From Pseudomonas sp. St316 (GTDB lineage: Bacteria; Pseudomonadota; Gammaproteobacteria; Pseudomonadales; Pseudomonadaceae): DNA of 64,000 nt. A program made the position numbers and the translations under genes. The stretch lies in assembly GCF_018325905.1 (NCBI RefSeq), contig NZ_AP021901.1, positions 6,604,001-6,668,000 of the forward strand, given 5' to 3'. The notes beneath the pieces were generated by a model. The model ran no database searches. It was not told the origin of the DNA and saw nothing but the letters and a program-made list of their open reading frames with translations. This document shows positions 55,142-64,000 of this stretch, piece after piece. The stretch's first letter is position 1; every line of letters starts with the position of its first letter.

Positions 55142-57824
55142 AATCAGTCGCGCCGCGTTGTTCGGCAAACTCAACAGCGTGGCCTACAAAGCCATCGAAG
55201 CCGCCACCGTGTTCTGCAAGTTGCGCGGTAACCCCTATGTGGAGCTGGCCCACTGGTTCCACCAGTTGCTGCAACTGCAGGACTCGGACCTGCACCGCAT
55301 CATCCGCCAGTTCAACATCGAGCCGGCGCGCCTGGCCCGTGACCTGACCGAAGCCCTGGATCGCCTGCCACGGGGCTCGACCTCGATCACCGACCTGTCC
55401 TCCCACGTGGAAGAAGCCGTGGAACGCGGCTGGGTCTACGGCAGCCTGATGTTCGGCGAAAGCCAGGTGCGCACCGGTTACCTGGTGCTGGGCATTCTCA
55501 AGACGCCGAGCCTGCGCCACGCGCTGCTGGGCTTGTCGTCGGAGTTCGACAAGGTCAAGGCCGAAGCCCTGAGTGAACGCTTTGACGAATACGTCGGCGA
55601 CTCGCCGGAAAACGCCCTGACCGCCAGCGACGGCTTCAATGCCGGTGCCGTGCCGGGCGAAGCCAGCGGCGCCATGGCCCCTAGCGCCATGGGCAAACAG
55701 GAAGCCCTCAAGCGCTTTACCGTCGACCTCACCGAACAGGCCCGCAGCGGCAAGCTCGACCCCATCGTCGGCCGTGACGAAGAGATCCGCCAACTGGTGG
55801 ACATCCTCATGCGCCGCCGGCAGAACAACCCGATCCTGACCGGTGAAGCCGGCGTGGGCAAGACCGCCGTGGTCGAAGGCTTTGCCCTTCGCATCGTTGC
55901 CGGTGACGTGCCGCCAGCCCTCAAGGACGTGGAACTGCGCAGCCTCGACGTGGGCCTGTTGCAGGCCGGCGCGAGCATGAAAGGCGAGTTCGAACAGCGC
56001 CTGCGCCAGGTTATCGAAGACGTCCAGGCCTCGCCCAAGCCGATCATCCTGTTCATCGACGAAGCCCACACGCTGGTGGGTGCCGGTGGCGCCGCCGGCA
56101 CGGGCGACGCGGCCAACCTGCTCAAACCGGCGCTGGCCCGTGGCACCTTGCGTACCGTGGCCGCCACGACCTGGGCCGAGTACAAGAAGCACATCGAAAA
56201 AGACCCGGCCCTGACCCGTCGTTTCCAAGTGGTGCAGGTGGCCGAGCCGTCGGAAGACAAGGCCCTGCTGATGATGCGCGGCGTGGCGTCGACCATGGAA
56301 AAACACCACCAGGTGCAGATCCTCGACGAAGCCCTGGAAGCCTCGGTCAAGCTGTCCCACCGCTACATTCCCGCGCGCCAGCTGCCGGACAAATCCGTGA
56401 GCCTGCTGGACACCGCCTGCGCCCGCGTCGCCATCAGCCTGCACGCCGTACCGGCCGAAGTGGACGACAGCCGTCGGCGCATCGAAGCGCTGGAAACCGA
56501 GCTGCAAATCATCGCCCGTGAACACGCGATTGGCGTGGTCATCGGCAGCCGCCAGACCCAGAGCGAAAACCTGCTCAGCGCCGAGCGCGAGCGCCTGGCC
56601 GAGCTGGAAAGCCGCTGGGCCGAAGAGAAAACCCTGGTGGACGAACTGCTCGCCACCCGCGCCACCCTGCGCGAGCGCGTCGGCGTGGTGGACAGCGAAG
56701 ACAACAGCGAAGCGTCCAACAACGAAAGCCACGCCCTGCGCGAGAAACTGGTGGACCTGCAACAGCGCCTGACCGCCCTGCAAGGCGAAACCCCGTTGAT
56801 CCTGCCGACCGTGGATTACCAGGCCGTGGCCTCGGTGGTTGCCGACTGGACCGGTATCCCGGTGGGCCGCATGGCCCGCAACGAACTGGAAACCGTGCTC
56901 AACCTCGACCAGCACCTGAAAAAACGCATCATCGGCCAGGACCATGCCTTGCAGATGATCGCCAAGCGCATCCAGACCTCCCGCGCCGGCCTCGACAACC
57001 CGAGCAAGCCAATTGGTGTGTTCATGCTTGCCGGTACTTCCGGCGTGGGCAAGACCGAAACCGCCCTGGCCTTGGCTGAAGCCATGTACGGCGGCGAGCA
57101 GAACGTCATCACCATCAACATGAGCGAGTTCCAGGAAGCCCACACTGTGTCCACCCTCAAGGGCGCGCCACCGGGCTACATCGGCTATGGCGAAGGCGGC
57201 GTGCTGACCGAGGCCGTGCGGCGCAAACCGTACAGTGTGGTGTTGCTGGACGAGGTGGAAAAGGCCCACCCGGACGTGCATGAGATCTTCTTCCAGGTGT
57301 TCGACAAAGGCGTGATGGAGGACGGCGAAGGCCGGGTGATCGACTTCAAGAACACCTTGATCCTGCTGACCACCAACGCCGGCACCGAGTTGATTGCCAA
57401 GGTCTGCAAAGACCCGCAGAACGTGCCCGAGCCAGAAGAAATCGCCAAGGCCCTGCGCCAGCCGTTGCTGGAAATCTTCCCGCCGGCCTTGTTGGGTCGT
57501 CTGGTGACGATTCCGTACTACCCGCTCAGCGACGAGATGCTCAAGGCAATCACCCGCCTGCAACTCAACCGCATCAAGAAGCGCGTGGAGAGCACCCACA
57601 AAGTCGCCTTCGACTACGACGACGCGGTGATCGACCTGATCGTCTCGCGTTGCACCGAAACCGAAAGTGGCGGACGCATGATCGACACCATCCTGACCAA
57701 CAGCCTGCTGCCGGACATGAGCCGCGAGTTCCTGACCCGCATGCTCGAAGGCAAGGCCTTGGCCGGGGTGCACATCCGCGCCGTGGATAACGAATTGCAA
57801 TACGACTTCAGCGACGCGGCCTGA
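55134..57824 (+). CDS. clpV: T6SS sheath-disassembly ATPase ClpV (TssH)
   Basis: An 896-residue double AAA+ ATPase. I prefer ATG 55134 (MGEISRAALFGKL) over 55128, as AGGAG at 55121 is better spaced and the N terminus aligns with family members. The N domain (about 1-160) binds the sheath, the first Walker A GEAGVGKT is at 237-244, a ClpB-like middle region lies near 400-540, and the second Walker A GTSGVGKT is at about 634-641. It disassembles contracted TssB/TssC sheath. A REP pair separates it from vgrG. Confidence 0.96.
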   Translation: MGEISRAALFGKLNSVAYKAIEAATVFCKLRGNPYVELAHWFHQLLQLQDSDLHRIIRQFNIEPARLARDLTEALDRLPRGSTSITDLSSHVEEAVERGWVYGSLMFGESQVRTGYLVLGILKTPSLRHALLGLSSEFDKVKAEALSERFDEYVGDSPENALTASDGFNAGAVPGEASGAMAPSAMGKQEALKRFTVDLTEQARSGKLDPIVGRDEEIRQLVDILMRRRQNNPILTGEAGVGKTAVVEGFALRIVAGDVPPALKDVELRSLDVGLLQAGASMKGEFEQRLRQVIEDVQASPKPIILFIDEAHTLVGAGGAAGTGDAANLLKPALARGTLRTVAATTWAEYKKHIEKDPALTRRFQVVQVAEPSEDKALLMMRGVASTMEKHHQVQILDEALEASVKLSHRYIPARQLPDKSVSLLDTACARVAISLHAVPAEVDDSRRRIEALETELQIIAREHAIGVVIGSRQTQSENLLSAERERLAELESRWAEEKTLVDELLATRATLRERVGVVDSEDNSEASNNESHALREKLVDLQQRLTALQGETPLILPTVDYQAVASVVADWTGIPVGRMARNELETVLNLDQHLKKRIIGQDHALQMIAKRIQTSRAGLDNPSKPIGVFMLAGTSGVGKTETALALAEAMYGGEQNVITINMSEFQEAHTVSTLKGAPPGYIGYGEGGVLTEAVRRKPYSVVLLDEVEKAHPDVHEIFFQVFDKGVMEDGEGRVIDFKNTLILLTTNAGTELIAKVCKDPQNVPEPEEIAKALRQPLLEIFPPALLGRLVTIPYYPLSDEMLKAITRLQLNRIKKRVESTHKVAFDYDDAVIDLIVSRCTETESGGRMIDTILTNSLLPDMSREFLTRMLEGKALAGVHIRAVDNELQYDFSDAA

Positions 57825-57846
57825 CGGTAGGGAACACTGTAAAACC

Positions 57847-57938
57847 CTGTGGGAGCGAGCTTGCTCGCGATAGCGGTAGGCCATTCAATTTGATGTTGAA
57901 TGATCGGCAGCCATCGCGAGCAAGCTCGCTCCCACAGT
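57847..57938. repeat. REP inverted-repeat pair between clpV and vgrG
   Basis: CTGTGGGAGCGAGCTTGCTC at 57847 is mirrored by GAGCAAGCTCGCTCCCACAG ending at 57938, within the 170-base clpV-vgrG gap. Confidence 0.92.
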
Positions 57939-57994
57939 TGTTCCAGTGTCTTCAGGCAATCAGCGGCGCAGCCATTACAACGATGAGATAACCG

Positions 57995-59935
57995 ATGCTA
58001 TTCAACCAAGCCACACGCCTGGCCAAGATCACCAGCCCCCTGGGACCTGAGGTGCTGCTGCTCAAGGACATGGGCGGCGGCGAAGAGTTAGGCAGGCTGT
58101 TCAACTACGAGTTGCAACTGCACTCGCTGGACAACGCCATCGACCTCAACAAGCTGCTCGGCAAGCCCATGTGCGTGAGCCTGCAGCTCGATGGCGGTGG
58201 CGAGCGGTATTTCCATGGCATCGTCGCCCGTTGCAGCCAGAACGTCGACCAAGGTCAGTTCGCCAGTTATCAGGCCACGCTTCGGCCGTGGTTGTGGCTG
58301 CTGACCCGCACCTCCGATTGCCGGATTTTCCAGAACCTGACCATTCCGCAGATCATCAAGCAGGTGTTCCGCGACTTGGGCTTTTCCGATTTCGAAGACG
58401 CCCTGAGCCGGCCTTATCGCGAGTGGGAATACTGCGTGCAGTACCGCGAGACCAGTTTCGATTTCGTCAGCCGCCTGATGGAGCAGGAAGGCATCTATTA
58501 TTTCTTCCGCCACGAACAAGGCCGGCATGTGCTGGTGCTGGCGGACGCCTATGGCGCCCACACCAAGGCCCCTGGCTATGCCTCGGTGCCGTACTACCCA
58601 AAGAATGAGCAGCAGCGCGAGCGCGACCACATCCACGACTGGCACCTGGCCCAGGAAGTCCAGCCCGGTTCGCTGGAGCTCAACGATTACGACTTCCAGC
58701 GCCCCAGCGCACGCATCGACGTACGCTCGGCCATGCCACGCCCACACACGGCTGGCGACTATCCGCTCTACGACTACCCCGGCACTTACGTGCAAAGCAC
58801 CGACGGCGAACACTACGCCCGCACCCGCATCGAAGCGTTGCAGACCCTGCATGAACAAGTCGAACTGGCCGGCAATGCCCGAGGCCTGGGCTCGGGGCAT
58901 CTGTTCAGCCTCACCGGCTTCACGCGCCAGGACCAGAACCGCGAATACCTAATCGTCGGCGCTCGCTACTACATTTCCCAGGAAAGCGGCGAAACCAGCG
59001 GCGGCGCGCCTTCGGCACAATTCGAAAGCAGCCTGACTTGCATCGACGCCCAGCAAAGCTATCGCCCGCTGGCGACGACTCATCGCCCGATCGTCAAGGG
59101 TCCGCAAACTGCCCTGGTGGTCGGCCCCAAGGGCGAGGAAATCTGGACCGACCAATTCGGCCGAGTGAAGGTGCATTTCTACTGGGACCGGCACGACCAA
59201 TCCAACGAGAACAGCTCATGCTGGATTCGTGTGTCGCAGGCTTGGGCCGGCAAGAACTGGGGCTCGGTGCAGATCCCGCGCATTGGCCAGGAAGTGATCG
59301 TCAGCTTCCTCGAAGGTGATCCGGACCGACCCATCGTCACCGGTCGCGTGTATAACGCCGAACAAACCGTGCCCTATGCGTTGCCCGCCAATGCCACTCA
59401 GAGCGGCACCAAAAGCCGTTCGAGCAAGGGCGGCACACCGGCGAATTTCAATGAAATCCGCATGGAAGATAAAAAAGGCGCCGAGCAGTTGTACATCCAC
59501 GCCGAGCGCAACCAGGACATCGTGGTCGAGGTGGATGAGAGCCATTCGGTGGGTCACGACCGCAACAAAAGCATCGGCCACAACGAAACCGCACGGATTG
59601 GCCAAGACCGACTGCGGGCAGTGCAGCGCAACGATGCCCTGATCGTCGGCGGAACCAAGAGCGACAGCGTCGCGAGCCAGTACCTCATGGAGGCGGGCTC
59701 GCAGATTCGACTGGTGTGCGGCAAAAGCGTGCTGGAGTTCAATGCCAGTGGCGAGATCAACATCTCGGGCACCGCGTTCAACATCTACGCCAGTGGCAAT
59801 GGCAACATCGACACCGGCGGGCGTTTGGACCTCAACTCTGGAGGCGCCGGCGAAGTGGATGCCAAGGGCAAGGGTATCAAGGGTGTTATCGATGCGGCAG
59901 TAAAAGCGTTGTTCCCGACCAAGGCCAAGCACTGA
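57995..59935 (+). CDS. vgrG1a: T6SS spike protein VgrG (first copy)
   Basis: A 646-residue VgrG. The gp27-like N-terminal part starts MLFNQATRLAKITSPLGPEV, the gp5 OB-fold region contains GRVKVHFYWDRHDQSNENSS and IPRIGQEVIVSFLEGDPDRP, and the C-terminal beta-prism ends GGRLDLNSGGAGEV. No catalytic C-terminal extension is present. The trimer caps the Hcp tube and is tipped by a PAAR protein. Syntenic with P. aeruginosa vgrG1a. Its first 456 residues differ from the second copy at about a dozen positions. Confidence 0.96.
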   Translation: MLFNQATRLAKITSPLGPEVLLLKDMGGGEELGRLFNYELQLHSLDNAIDLNKLLGKPMCVSLQLDGGGERYFHGIVARCSQNVDQGQFASYQATLRPWLWLLTRTSDCRIFQNLTIPQIIKQVFRDLGFSDFEDALSRPYREWEYCVQYRETSFDFVSRLMEQEGIYYFFRHEQGRHVLVLADAYGAHTKAPGYASVPYYPKNEQQRERDHIHDWHLAQEVQPGSLELNDYDFQRPSARIDVRSAMPRPHTAGDYPLYDYPGTYVQSTDGEHYARTRIEALQTLHEQVELAGNARGLGSGHLFSLTGFTRQDQNREYLIVGARYYISQESGETSGGAPSAQFESSLTCIDAQQSYRPLATTHRPIVKGPQTALVVGPKGEEIWTDQFGRVKVHFYWDRHDQSNENSSCWIRVSQAWAGKNWGSVQIPRIGQEVIVSFLEGDPDRPIVTGRVYNAEQTVPYALPANATQSGTKSRSSKGGTPANFNEIRMEDKKGAEQLYIHAERNQDIVVEVDESHSVGHDRNKSIGHNETARIGQDRLRAVQRNDALIVGGTKSDSVASQYLMEAGSQIRLVCGKSVLEFNASGEINISGTAFNIYASGNGNIDTGGRLDLNSGGAGEVDAKGKGIKGVIDAAVKALFPTKAKH

Positions 59936-59952
59936 TTGCCCAGTCGAATCAT

Positions 59953-60046
59953 CCGTGGCGAGGGAGCTTGCTCCCGCTTGAGTGCGAAGCGCTCACCAAA
60001 AGGGGCTGCTACGCAGCCCAGCGGGAGCAAGCTCCCTCGCCACGGG
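59953..60046. repeat. GGCGAGGGAGC-type inverted repeat
   Basis: CCGTGGCGAGGGAGCTTGCT at 59953 is mirrored by AGCAAGCTCCCTCGCCACGG ending at 60046, with inner stem-forming bases. It is a third inverted-repeat variant in the window, between the converging vgrG and immunity genes. Confidence 0.85.
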
Positions 60047-60084
60047 TTTGTCGACTGCCTTAGCTGATCAGCAGCTCGTCCAGC

Positions 60085-60618
60085 TTAGAGATTGGCCGGC
60101 ACGAAGTCAGGGCCGCCCAGCTTATCCCGGACGACCAGGGCCGTGCGCATCAGCGGGCTCCACAGGCCGTTCTGGCTGTTCCAACTGGCGCCCGCCCACC
60201 GTGTGTCCTGAACAAGCTCAGCCTTGTTGAGCTCAAGCTGCCGCTGGAGGGCCAGCGCCACGGCCCCCATATCGATCTCGAACAGGTCGGCATAAAGCCC
60301 CTCGGGTTGTGCCTGCTTTTTGCTTAGGCAAAACCGGTAGTACCAGACCCACACCGCCGCGACATAAATTGCCCGATTACGATCAGGGTAGGTCGCGAGG
60401 ATCTTGAGCAAAGCCGCGACAAAGCGCCCAGGAAACTGGGGGTCGCGGGTCTCTTGCCAGTAACGCAGCACCAGTTGATCGAACGCCGCGACGACGTTCT
60501 GCGGTTCTGCGTTGTCGTTCTGGGCTTCTTGAAAGTAGAACGGCTCGCCGACGAGGAATTTATCCAGCTCGTCGTTGGCCAGGGCCAGCAGTAATACGTT
60601 GTCCAGGTTGGCACTCAT
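60085..60618 (-). CDS. Putative cytoplasmic immunity protein for the Tse6-like effector
   Basis: A 177-residue protein without signal peptide, rich in aromatic and helical sequence (AIYVAAVWVWYYRFCLSKKQ), ending LGGPDFVPANL. I do not recognise its family. Its ATG overlaps the TGA of the PAAR effector (ATGA), the classical effector-immunity arrangement, and it sits in the tsi6 position. It is about twice the length of Tsi6 and shows no resemblance I can see, so it likely matches a different toxin domain. Immunity is inferred from position. Confidence 0.65.
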   Translation of the reverse strand: MSANLDNVLLLALANDELDKFLVGEPFYFQEAQNDNAEPQNVVAAFDQLVLRYWQETRDPQFPGRFVAALLKILATYPDRNRAIYVAAVWVWYYRFCLSKKQAQPEGLYADLFEIDMGAVALALQRQLELNKAELVQDTRWAGASWNSQNGLWSPLMRTALVVRDKLGGPDFVPANL

Positions 60619-61913
60619 TGGATTCTCACTACATCCGGGTTCGCGAGCAGGAAATTGATGTCGTTCTGATGCGGGATGCCCACATTGTCCATGACCGCTT
60701 CGCGCATACCGCCAGGATGGGTCAGGCCGCCAGGACGCCAGAGCGGGTTCGCCCCATATTCGTTGCCGGTTGGCATGACCACCTTGGGGTTGCTCAAGTC
60801 CATCATGTAGACCTCCTTGCCGGCCAGGCTGCCCGGGTCATAGCCCAAGGCAGACTCCAGAAGTGAAACGTCGCCGGTCTTTTTGAATTCAGCCACCACA
60901 CCGTGCAGATCTGACTTTGCCATGACGTATTTATTAGGGCTGAAGGTCTGATACATGGGGTTGGCGATATCATCGGGCGTAAACAGGAACGCGCCGCCTT
61001 CATCCTGGAAGACTTTGAGGTGCTTGTCGATATAGGACGCCTCGAGGTAATCGGCAGGGTCCTTCGGGCGGCTGAACTTGGGTATCCCGGCGATATCGTC
61101 CGACGTGTGGCCCGGTTTGAAGCTCACCGTGCGGGGTTTCGGCGCAGCCCCGATTTTCGCCATCTTCGGCCCCAGGCCCAGAAGCGCCATTCCCGCGACG
61201 CCCTGCAGCAGATCCCGGTAACCCGGCCCCAAGCGATCCCCCAGATCCCCCAGCAAGGCCATGCCTGCCATCATCGTGCCGCCGATCACCACGAAACCGA
61301 CTAAAGCGGCCACGCCAGCCATGGCGGCAAGAATCGCTGCGCCCCCCATGGCCAACATTCCCAACGCTTCCAACCCGGTATGCATCCACCCTTCAAGATC
61401 CAGGACAAACGCCACCGACACCGTCGGCCCACCGATGAACGTATTCGGGCTGCCGGTCTTGATGTGGGCACCGCAGACCATTTTGCTGTGCAAGCGCGCC
61501 GCCGGTTTGCCGTTGATGAAGACCGTGGCGCTGCCTTCGGCGATCAGCACCGGGAAAGGCCAGATCGGATGGTTCATCGGCAGCCCGGTGCAGGAAGACG
61601 AAACGTCTTCGCCCGCCCTCATGGCGTTGCGGTCGTTGATGTAGACGTTGAAGCTGCCCATTATCAACGCCCCCGTGGTCGGCTCGGGCAGGTTGAAGAT
61701 GGTGGAAAGGCCCTTGACGATCTGGAACATCGACAAGCCGCCAGCCGCAATCGAGCCGGCCATGATCGCCAGCGCAACGCCGCCCGTGGCGACGGTCGCG
61801 GCAACGACCGCGGCGCCGATCAAGGCACCGGCCACGGCTCCGGCGACCATCGCGGCCAATCCGAAGCCATGGGCTATTTCGTCACCCAGACGTGCTGCTG
61901 CCTGTGCATCCAT
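60615..61913 (-). CDS. Tse6-like PAAR-domain effector with unassigned C-terminal toxin domain
   Basis: A 432-residue effector. Residues about 1-70 and 178-250 hold hydrophobic helices bracketing a PAAR domain (about 78-170) with NHPIWPFPVLIAEGSATVFI and VCGAHIKTGSPNTFIGGPT; His115, Cys147 and His150 are candidate metal ligands. This N-terminal part closely follows Tse6 as I recall it. The C-terminal part (about 257-432) contains SPNKYVMAKSDLHGVV, PTGNEYGANPLWRPGG and MREAVMDNVGIPHQNDIN; I cannot assign its activity. Tse6 proteins ride on VgrG and need an Eag chaperone, which is encoded next upstream. Confidence 0.88.
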   Translation of the reverse strand: MDAQAAARLGDEIAHGFGLAAMVAGAVAGALIGAAVVAATVATGGVALAIMAGSIAAGGLSMFQIVKGLSTIFNLPEPTTGALIMGSFNVYINDRNAMRAGEDVSSSCTGLPMNHPIWPFPVLIAEGSATVFINGKPAARLHSKMVCGAHIKTGSPNTFIGGPTVSVAFVLDLEGWMHTGLEALGMLAMGGAAILAAMAGVAALVGFVVIGGTMMAGMALLGDLGDRLGPGYRDLLQGVAGMALLGLGPKMAKIGAAPKPRTVSFKPGHTSDDIAGIPKFSRPKDPADYLEASYIDKHLKVFQDEGGAFLFTPDDIANPMYQTFSPNKYVMAKSDLHGVVAEFKKTGDVSLLESALGYDPGSLAGKEVYMMDLSNPKVVMPTGNEYGANPLWRPGGLTHPGGMREAVMDNVGIPHQNDINFLLANPDVVRIQ

Positions 61914-61948
61914 GATGTGTATGAGTACTCAGTGGGATGTATCGATGC

Positions 61949-62383
61949 TCAGGCGATGGGCGGCTGTGGCTTGAACGAATGCATCGCCAGCTTCCAGGCC
62001 GGCTCATGATGGGCGAAATCACTCGGTGTGGTGGTCAAGGTGGTGATCAGCACCGACGGCTTACGCTCGATGAACACCTGGCGCAGCATCAGTTCGCGCC
62101 CTTCGCGTTGCCAGGTGTAATCCAGCAACGTGGTGGTGTGGCCCTGCAGCACCGTGTCCCAACGCTGAACCAGCTTGAAGCCCGGCAATTGCTGCTCTGC
62201 GCTTTTGAGCTGGCGGTCGACGTATTCTGCAAAGGGAGCATCGCCCTGGCTGGCATCGCGGCTGATGACGAAACTGGCTTCTTTAGCAGGACCGACTGCC
62301 GGCAGCTTGAAAATATTGATGCTCTGGTCCTGCCAGGCATCGGGGATTTCGAGATCGGCTTCTTGAATGCGGTAAGAGGTCAC
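61949..62383 (-). CDS. eagT6: Eag (DUF1795) chaperone of the PAAR effector
   Basis: A 144-residue DcrB/DUF1795-family protein beginning with GTG at 62383 (MTSYRIQEADLEIPDAWQDQ). It includes PFAEYVDRQLKSAEQQLPGF and LLDYTWQREGRELMLRQVFI. In P. aeruginosa EagT6 shields the transmembrane helices of Tse6 and loads it onto VgrG1. It is the first gene of the leftward cassette eag-PAAR effector-immunity; a GGAAAG lies upstream of the GTG. Confidence 0.88.
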   Translation of the reverse strand: MTSYRIQEADLEIPDAWQDQSINIFKLPAVGPAKEASFVISRDASQGDAPFAEYVDRQLKSAEQQLPGFKLVQRWDTVLQGHTTTLLDYTWQREGRELMLRQVFIERKPSVLITTLTTTPSDFAHHEPAWKLAMHSFKPQPPIA

Positions 62384-62631
62384 AGTAATCGCTTTCCATG
62401 GACGTGAGGTGACGCGCGAAGGAGCAGATATTCAAGTAATGCCTGGTAACAATCAAGAACCGGGTTCCTCTACCCCAAGTAACGAACTACATTATGCGAT
62501 CAGCGTCACTACTCTGGCGATTTCATGCCTGTGCACGCGCTGTCAAAGGGCGCGATCGCTTGATCTTCAACGTCAAAAGCCGGCAATCTTGCGCAGCGTC
62601 AAATGGACTGCGGCAGCGATAAGGACAACCG

Positions 62632-64000
62632 ATGCTATTCAACCAAGCCACACGCCTGGCCAAGATCACCAGCCCCCTGGGACCTGAGGTGCTGTTGCTC
62701 AAAGACATGGGCGGTGGCGAAGAATTAGGAAGGCTGTTCAACTACGAGTTGCAACTGCACTCGCTGGACAACGCCATCGACCTCAACCAGTTGCTCGGCA
62801 AGCCCATGTGCGTGAGCCTGCAGCTCGATGGCGGTGGTGAGCGGTATTTCCATGGCATCGTCGCCCGTTGCAGCCAGAACGTCGACCAGGGCCAGTTCGC
62901 CAGTTATCAGGCCACGCTTCGGCCGTGGTTGTGGCTGCTGACCCGCACCTCCGATTGCCGGATTTTCCAGAACCTGACCATTCCGCAGATCATCAAACAG
63001 GTGTTCCGCGACCTGGGTTTTTCCGATTTCGAAGACGCCTTGAGTCGCCCCTACCGCGAGTGGGAATACTGCGTGCAGTATCGCGAGACCAGCTTCGATT
63101 TCGTCAGCCGCCTGATGGAACAGGAAGGCATCTACTACTTCTTCCGCCATGAACAGGGCCGGCATGTGCTGGTGCTGGCGGATGCCTATGGTGCCCACAC
63201 CACGGCCCCCGGCTACGGCTCGGTGCCGTACTACCCGAAGAACGAGCAGCAACGCGAGCGCGACCACATCCACGACTGGCACCTGGCCCAGGAAGTCCAG
63301 CCCGGTTCGCTGGAGCTCAACGACTACGACTTCCAGCGCCCCAGCGCGCGCATCGACGTGCGTTCGGCCATGCCGCGCCCACACACCGCTGGCGACTATC
63401 CGCTCTACGATTACCCCGGCACCTACGTGCAAAGCGCCGACGGCGAGCACTACGCCCGCACGCGCATCGAGGCCTTGCAGACCCTGCATGAGCAAGTCGA
63501 ACTGGCCGGCAATGCCCGAGGCCTGGGCTCGGGGCATCTGTTCAGCCTCACCGGCTTCAGCCGCCAGGACCAGAACCGCGAATACCTGATCGTCGGCGCT
63601 CGCTATTACCTGTCCCAGGAAAGCGGCGAAACCGGTGGCGGCGCGCCAACCGCGCAATTCGAAAGCAGCCTGACCTGCATCGACGCCCAGCAAAGCTATC
63701 GCCCACTGGCGACGACTCATCGCCCGATCGTCAAGGGCCCGCAGACTGCCTTGGTGGTCGGCCCCAAGGGCGAGGAAATCTGGACCGACCAATTCGGCCG
63801 GGTGAAGGTGCATTTCTACTGGGACCGGCACGACCAATCCAACGAGAACAGCTCATGCTGGATTCGGGTGTCGCAATCCTGGGCCGGGAAAAACTGGGGC
63901 TCGATGCAAATTCCGCGCATCGGCCAGGAAGTGATCGTCAGCTTCCTCGAAGGCGACCCGGACCGGCCAATCATCACCGGCCGCGTGTACAACGCCGAAC
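62632..64000 (+). CDS. vgrG1b: T6SS spike protein VgrG (second copy, cut by window end)
   Basis: The open frame from ATG 62632 (ribosome binding site AAGGAC at 62621) runs in phase to the window end, giving 456 complete codons. It is nearly identical to the first VgrG; I count about 11 amino-acid differences over that stretch, for example K53Q. The C-terminal spike and any extension lie outside. Its place after the eag-effector cassette matches vgrG1b in P. aeruginosa. Confidence 0.93.
   Translation, partial: MLFNQATRLAKITSPLGPEVLLLKDMGGGEELGRLFNYELQLHSLDNAIDLNQLLGKPMCVSLQLDGGGERYFHGIVARCSQNVDQGQFASYQATLRPWLWLLTRTSDCRIFQNLTIPQIIKQVFRDLGFSDFEDALSRPYREWEYCVQYRETSFDFVSRLMEQEGIYYFFRHEQGRHVLVLADAYGAHTTAPGYGSVPYYPKNEQQRERDHIHDWHLAQEVQPGSLELNDYDFQRPSARIDVRSAMPRPHTAGDYPLYDYPGTYVQSADGEHYARTRIEALQTLHEQVELAGNARGLGSGHLFSLTGFSRQDQNREYLIVGARYYLSQESGETGGGAPTAQFESSLTCIDAQQSYRPLATTHRPIVKGPQTALVVGPKGEEIWTDQFGRVKVHFYWDRHDQSNENSSCWIRVSQSWAGKNWGSMQIPRIGQEVIVSFLEGDPDRPIITGRVYNAE

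Noticed and set aside
55029..57884. A 951-codon open frame on the minus strand opposite clpV, and similar long antisense frames opposite spoT, tssF/tssG and the peptide-binding gene
   Set aside because: These mirror real plus-strand genes with clear conserved motifs. High GC and third-position bias remove stop codons from one antisense frame; the translations show no recognisable domains.

Overview
The window is a GC-rich chromosomal segment of a Pseudomonas, most likely of the P. fluorescens group. The evidence is crc next to pyrE, algC-argB, an exbB-exbD-tonB cluster, many GTGGGAGCGAGC-type REP inverted repeats, a DUF6124-type gene with its structured leader, and a complete type VI secretion locus with the gene order of the H1 (HSI-I) cluster of P. 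aeruginosa. I see no rRNA, tRNA, CRISPR array, integrase, transposase or prophage.

Bases 1-27100 are mostly conserved chromosome: a cupin protein, an I78-type inhibitor, rpmG-rpmB, a peptide-binding protein, radC, coaBC-dut, algC-argB, pyrE and crc (divergent), gltS, a DUF4870 membrane protein, rph and yicC (divergent), gmk, rpoZ-spoT-ridA, a lipoprotein, an epimerase-like SDR, exbB-exbD-tonB, oxyR-recG, an HDOD protein and a small SCP2-like protein. Several intergenic regions hold clear terminators, REP pairs or other inverted repeats.

Bases 27100-29170 form a repeat-rich boundary. They hold a DUF6124-type gene behind a highly structured leader, a nested REP array (a 215-bp unit twice, then an 88-bp unit about three times) and a separate hairpin-rich element at about 28.74-29.0 kb.

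Bases 29170-64000 are an H1-type T6SS locus. The leftward operon carries tagF-pppA-ppkA-tagT-tagS-tagR-tagQ (threonine-phosphorylation control) and fha1-tssJ-tssK-tssL-tssM (FHA scaffold and membrane complex). The rightward genes are tssA-tssB-tssC-hcp, a Tae4-type amidase effector with a putative lipoprotein immunity gene, tssE-tssF-tssG-clpV and vgrG. Then comes a leftward cassette of an Eag chaperone, a Tse6-like PAAR effector and an unfamiliar immunity protein, followed by a second, nearly identical vgrG cut by the window end.

The most unusual points are these. The amidase pair sits between hcp and tssE, where tagJ lies in P. aeruginosa, and no tagJ is seen. The Tse6-like effector has a C-terminal toxin domain I cannot assign, paired with a 177-residue immunity candidate that is much larger than Tsi6. 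The cassette is flanked by near-identical vgrG genes. Outside the T6SS, a perfect 17-bp palindrome lies between pyrE and crc.
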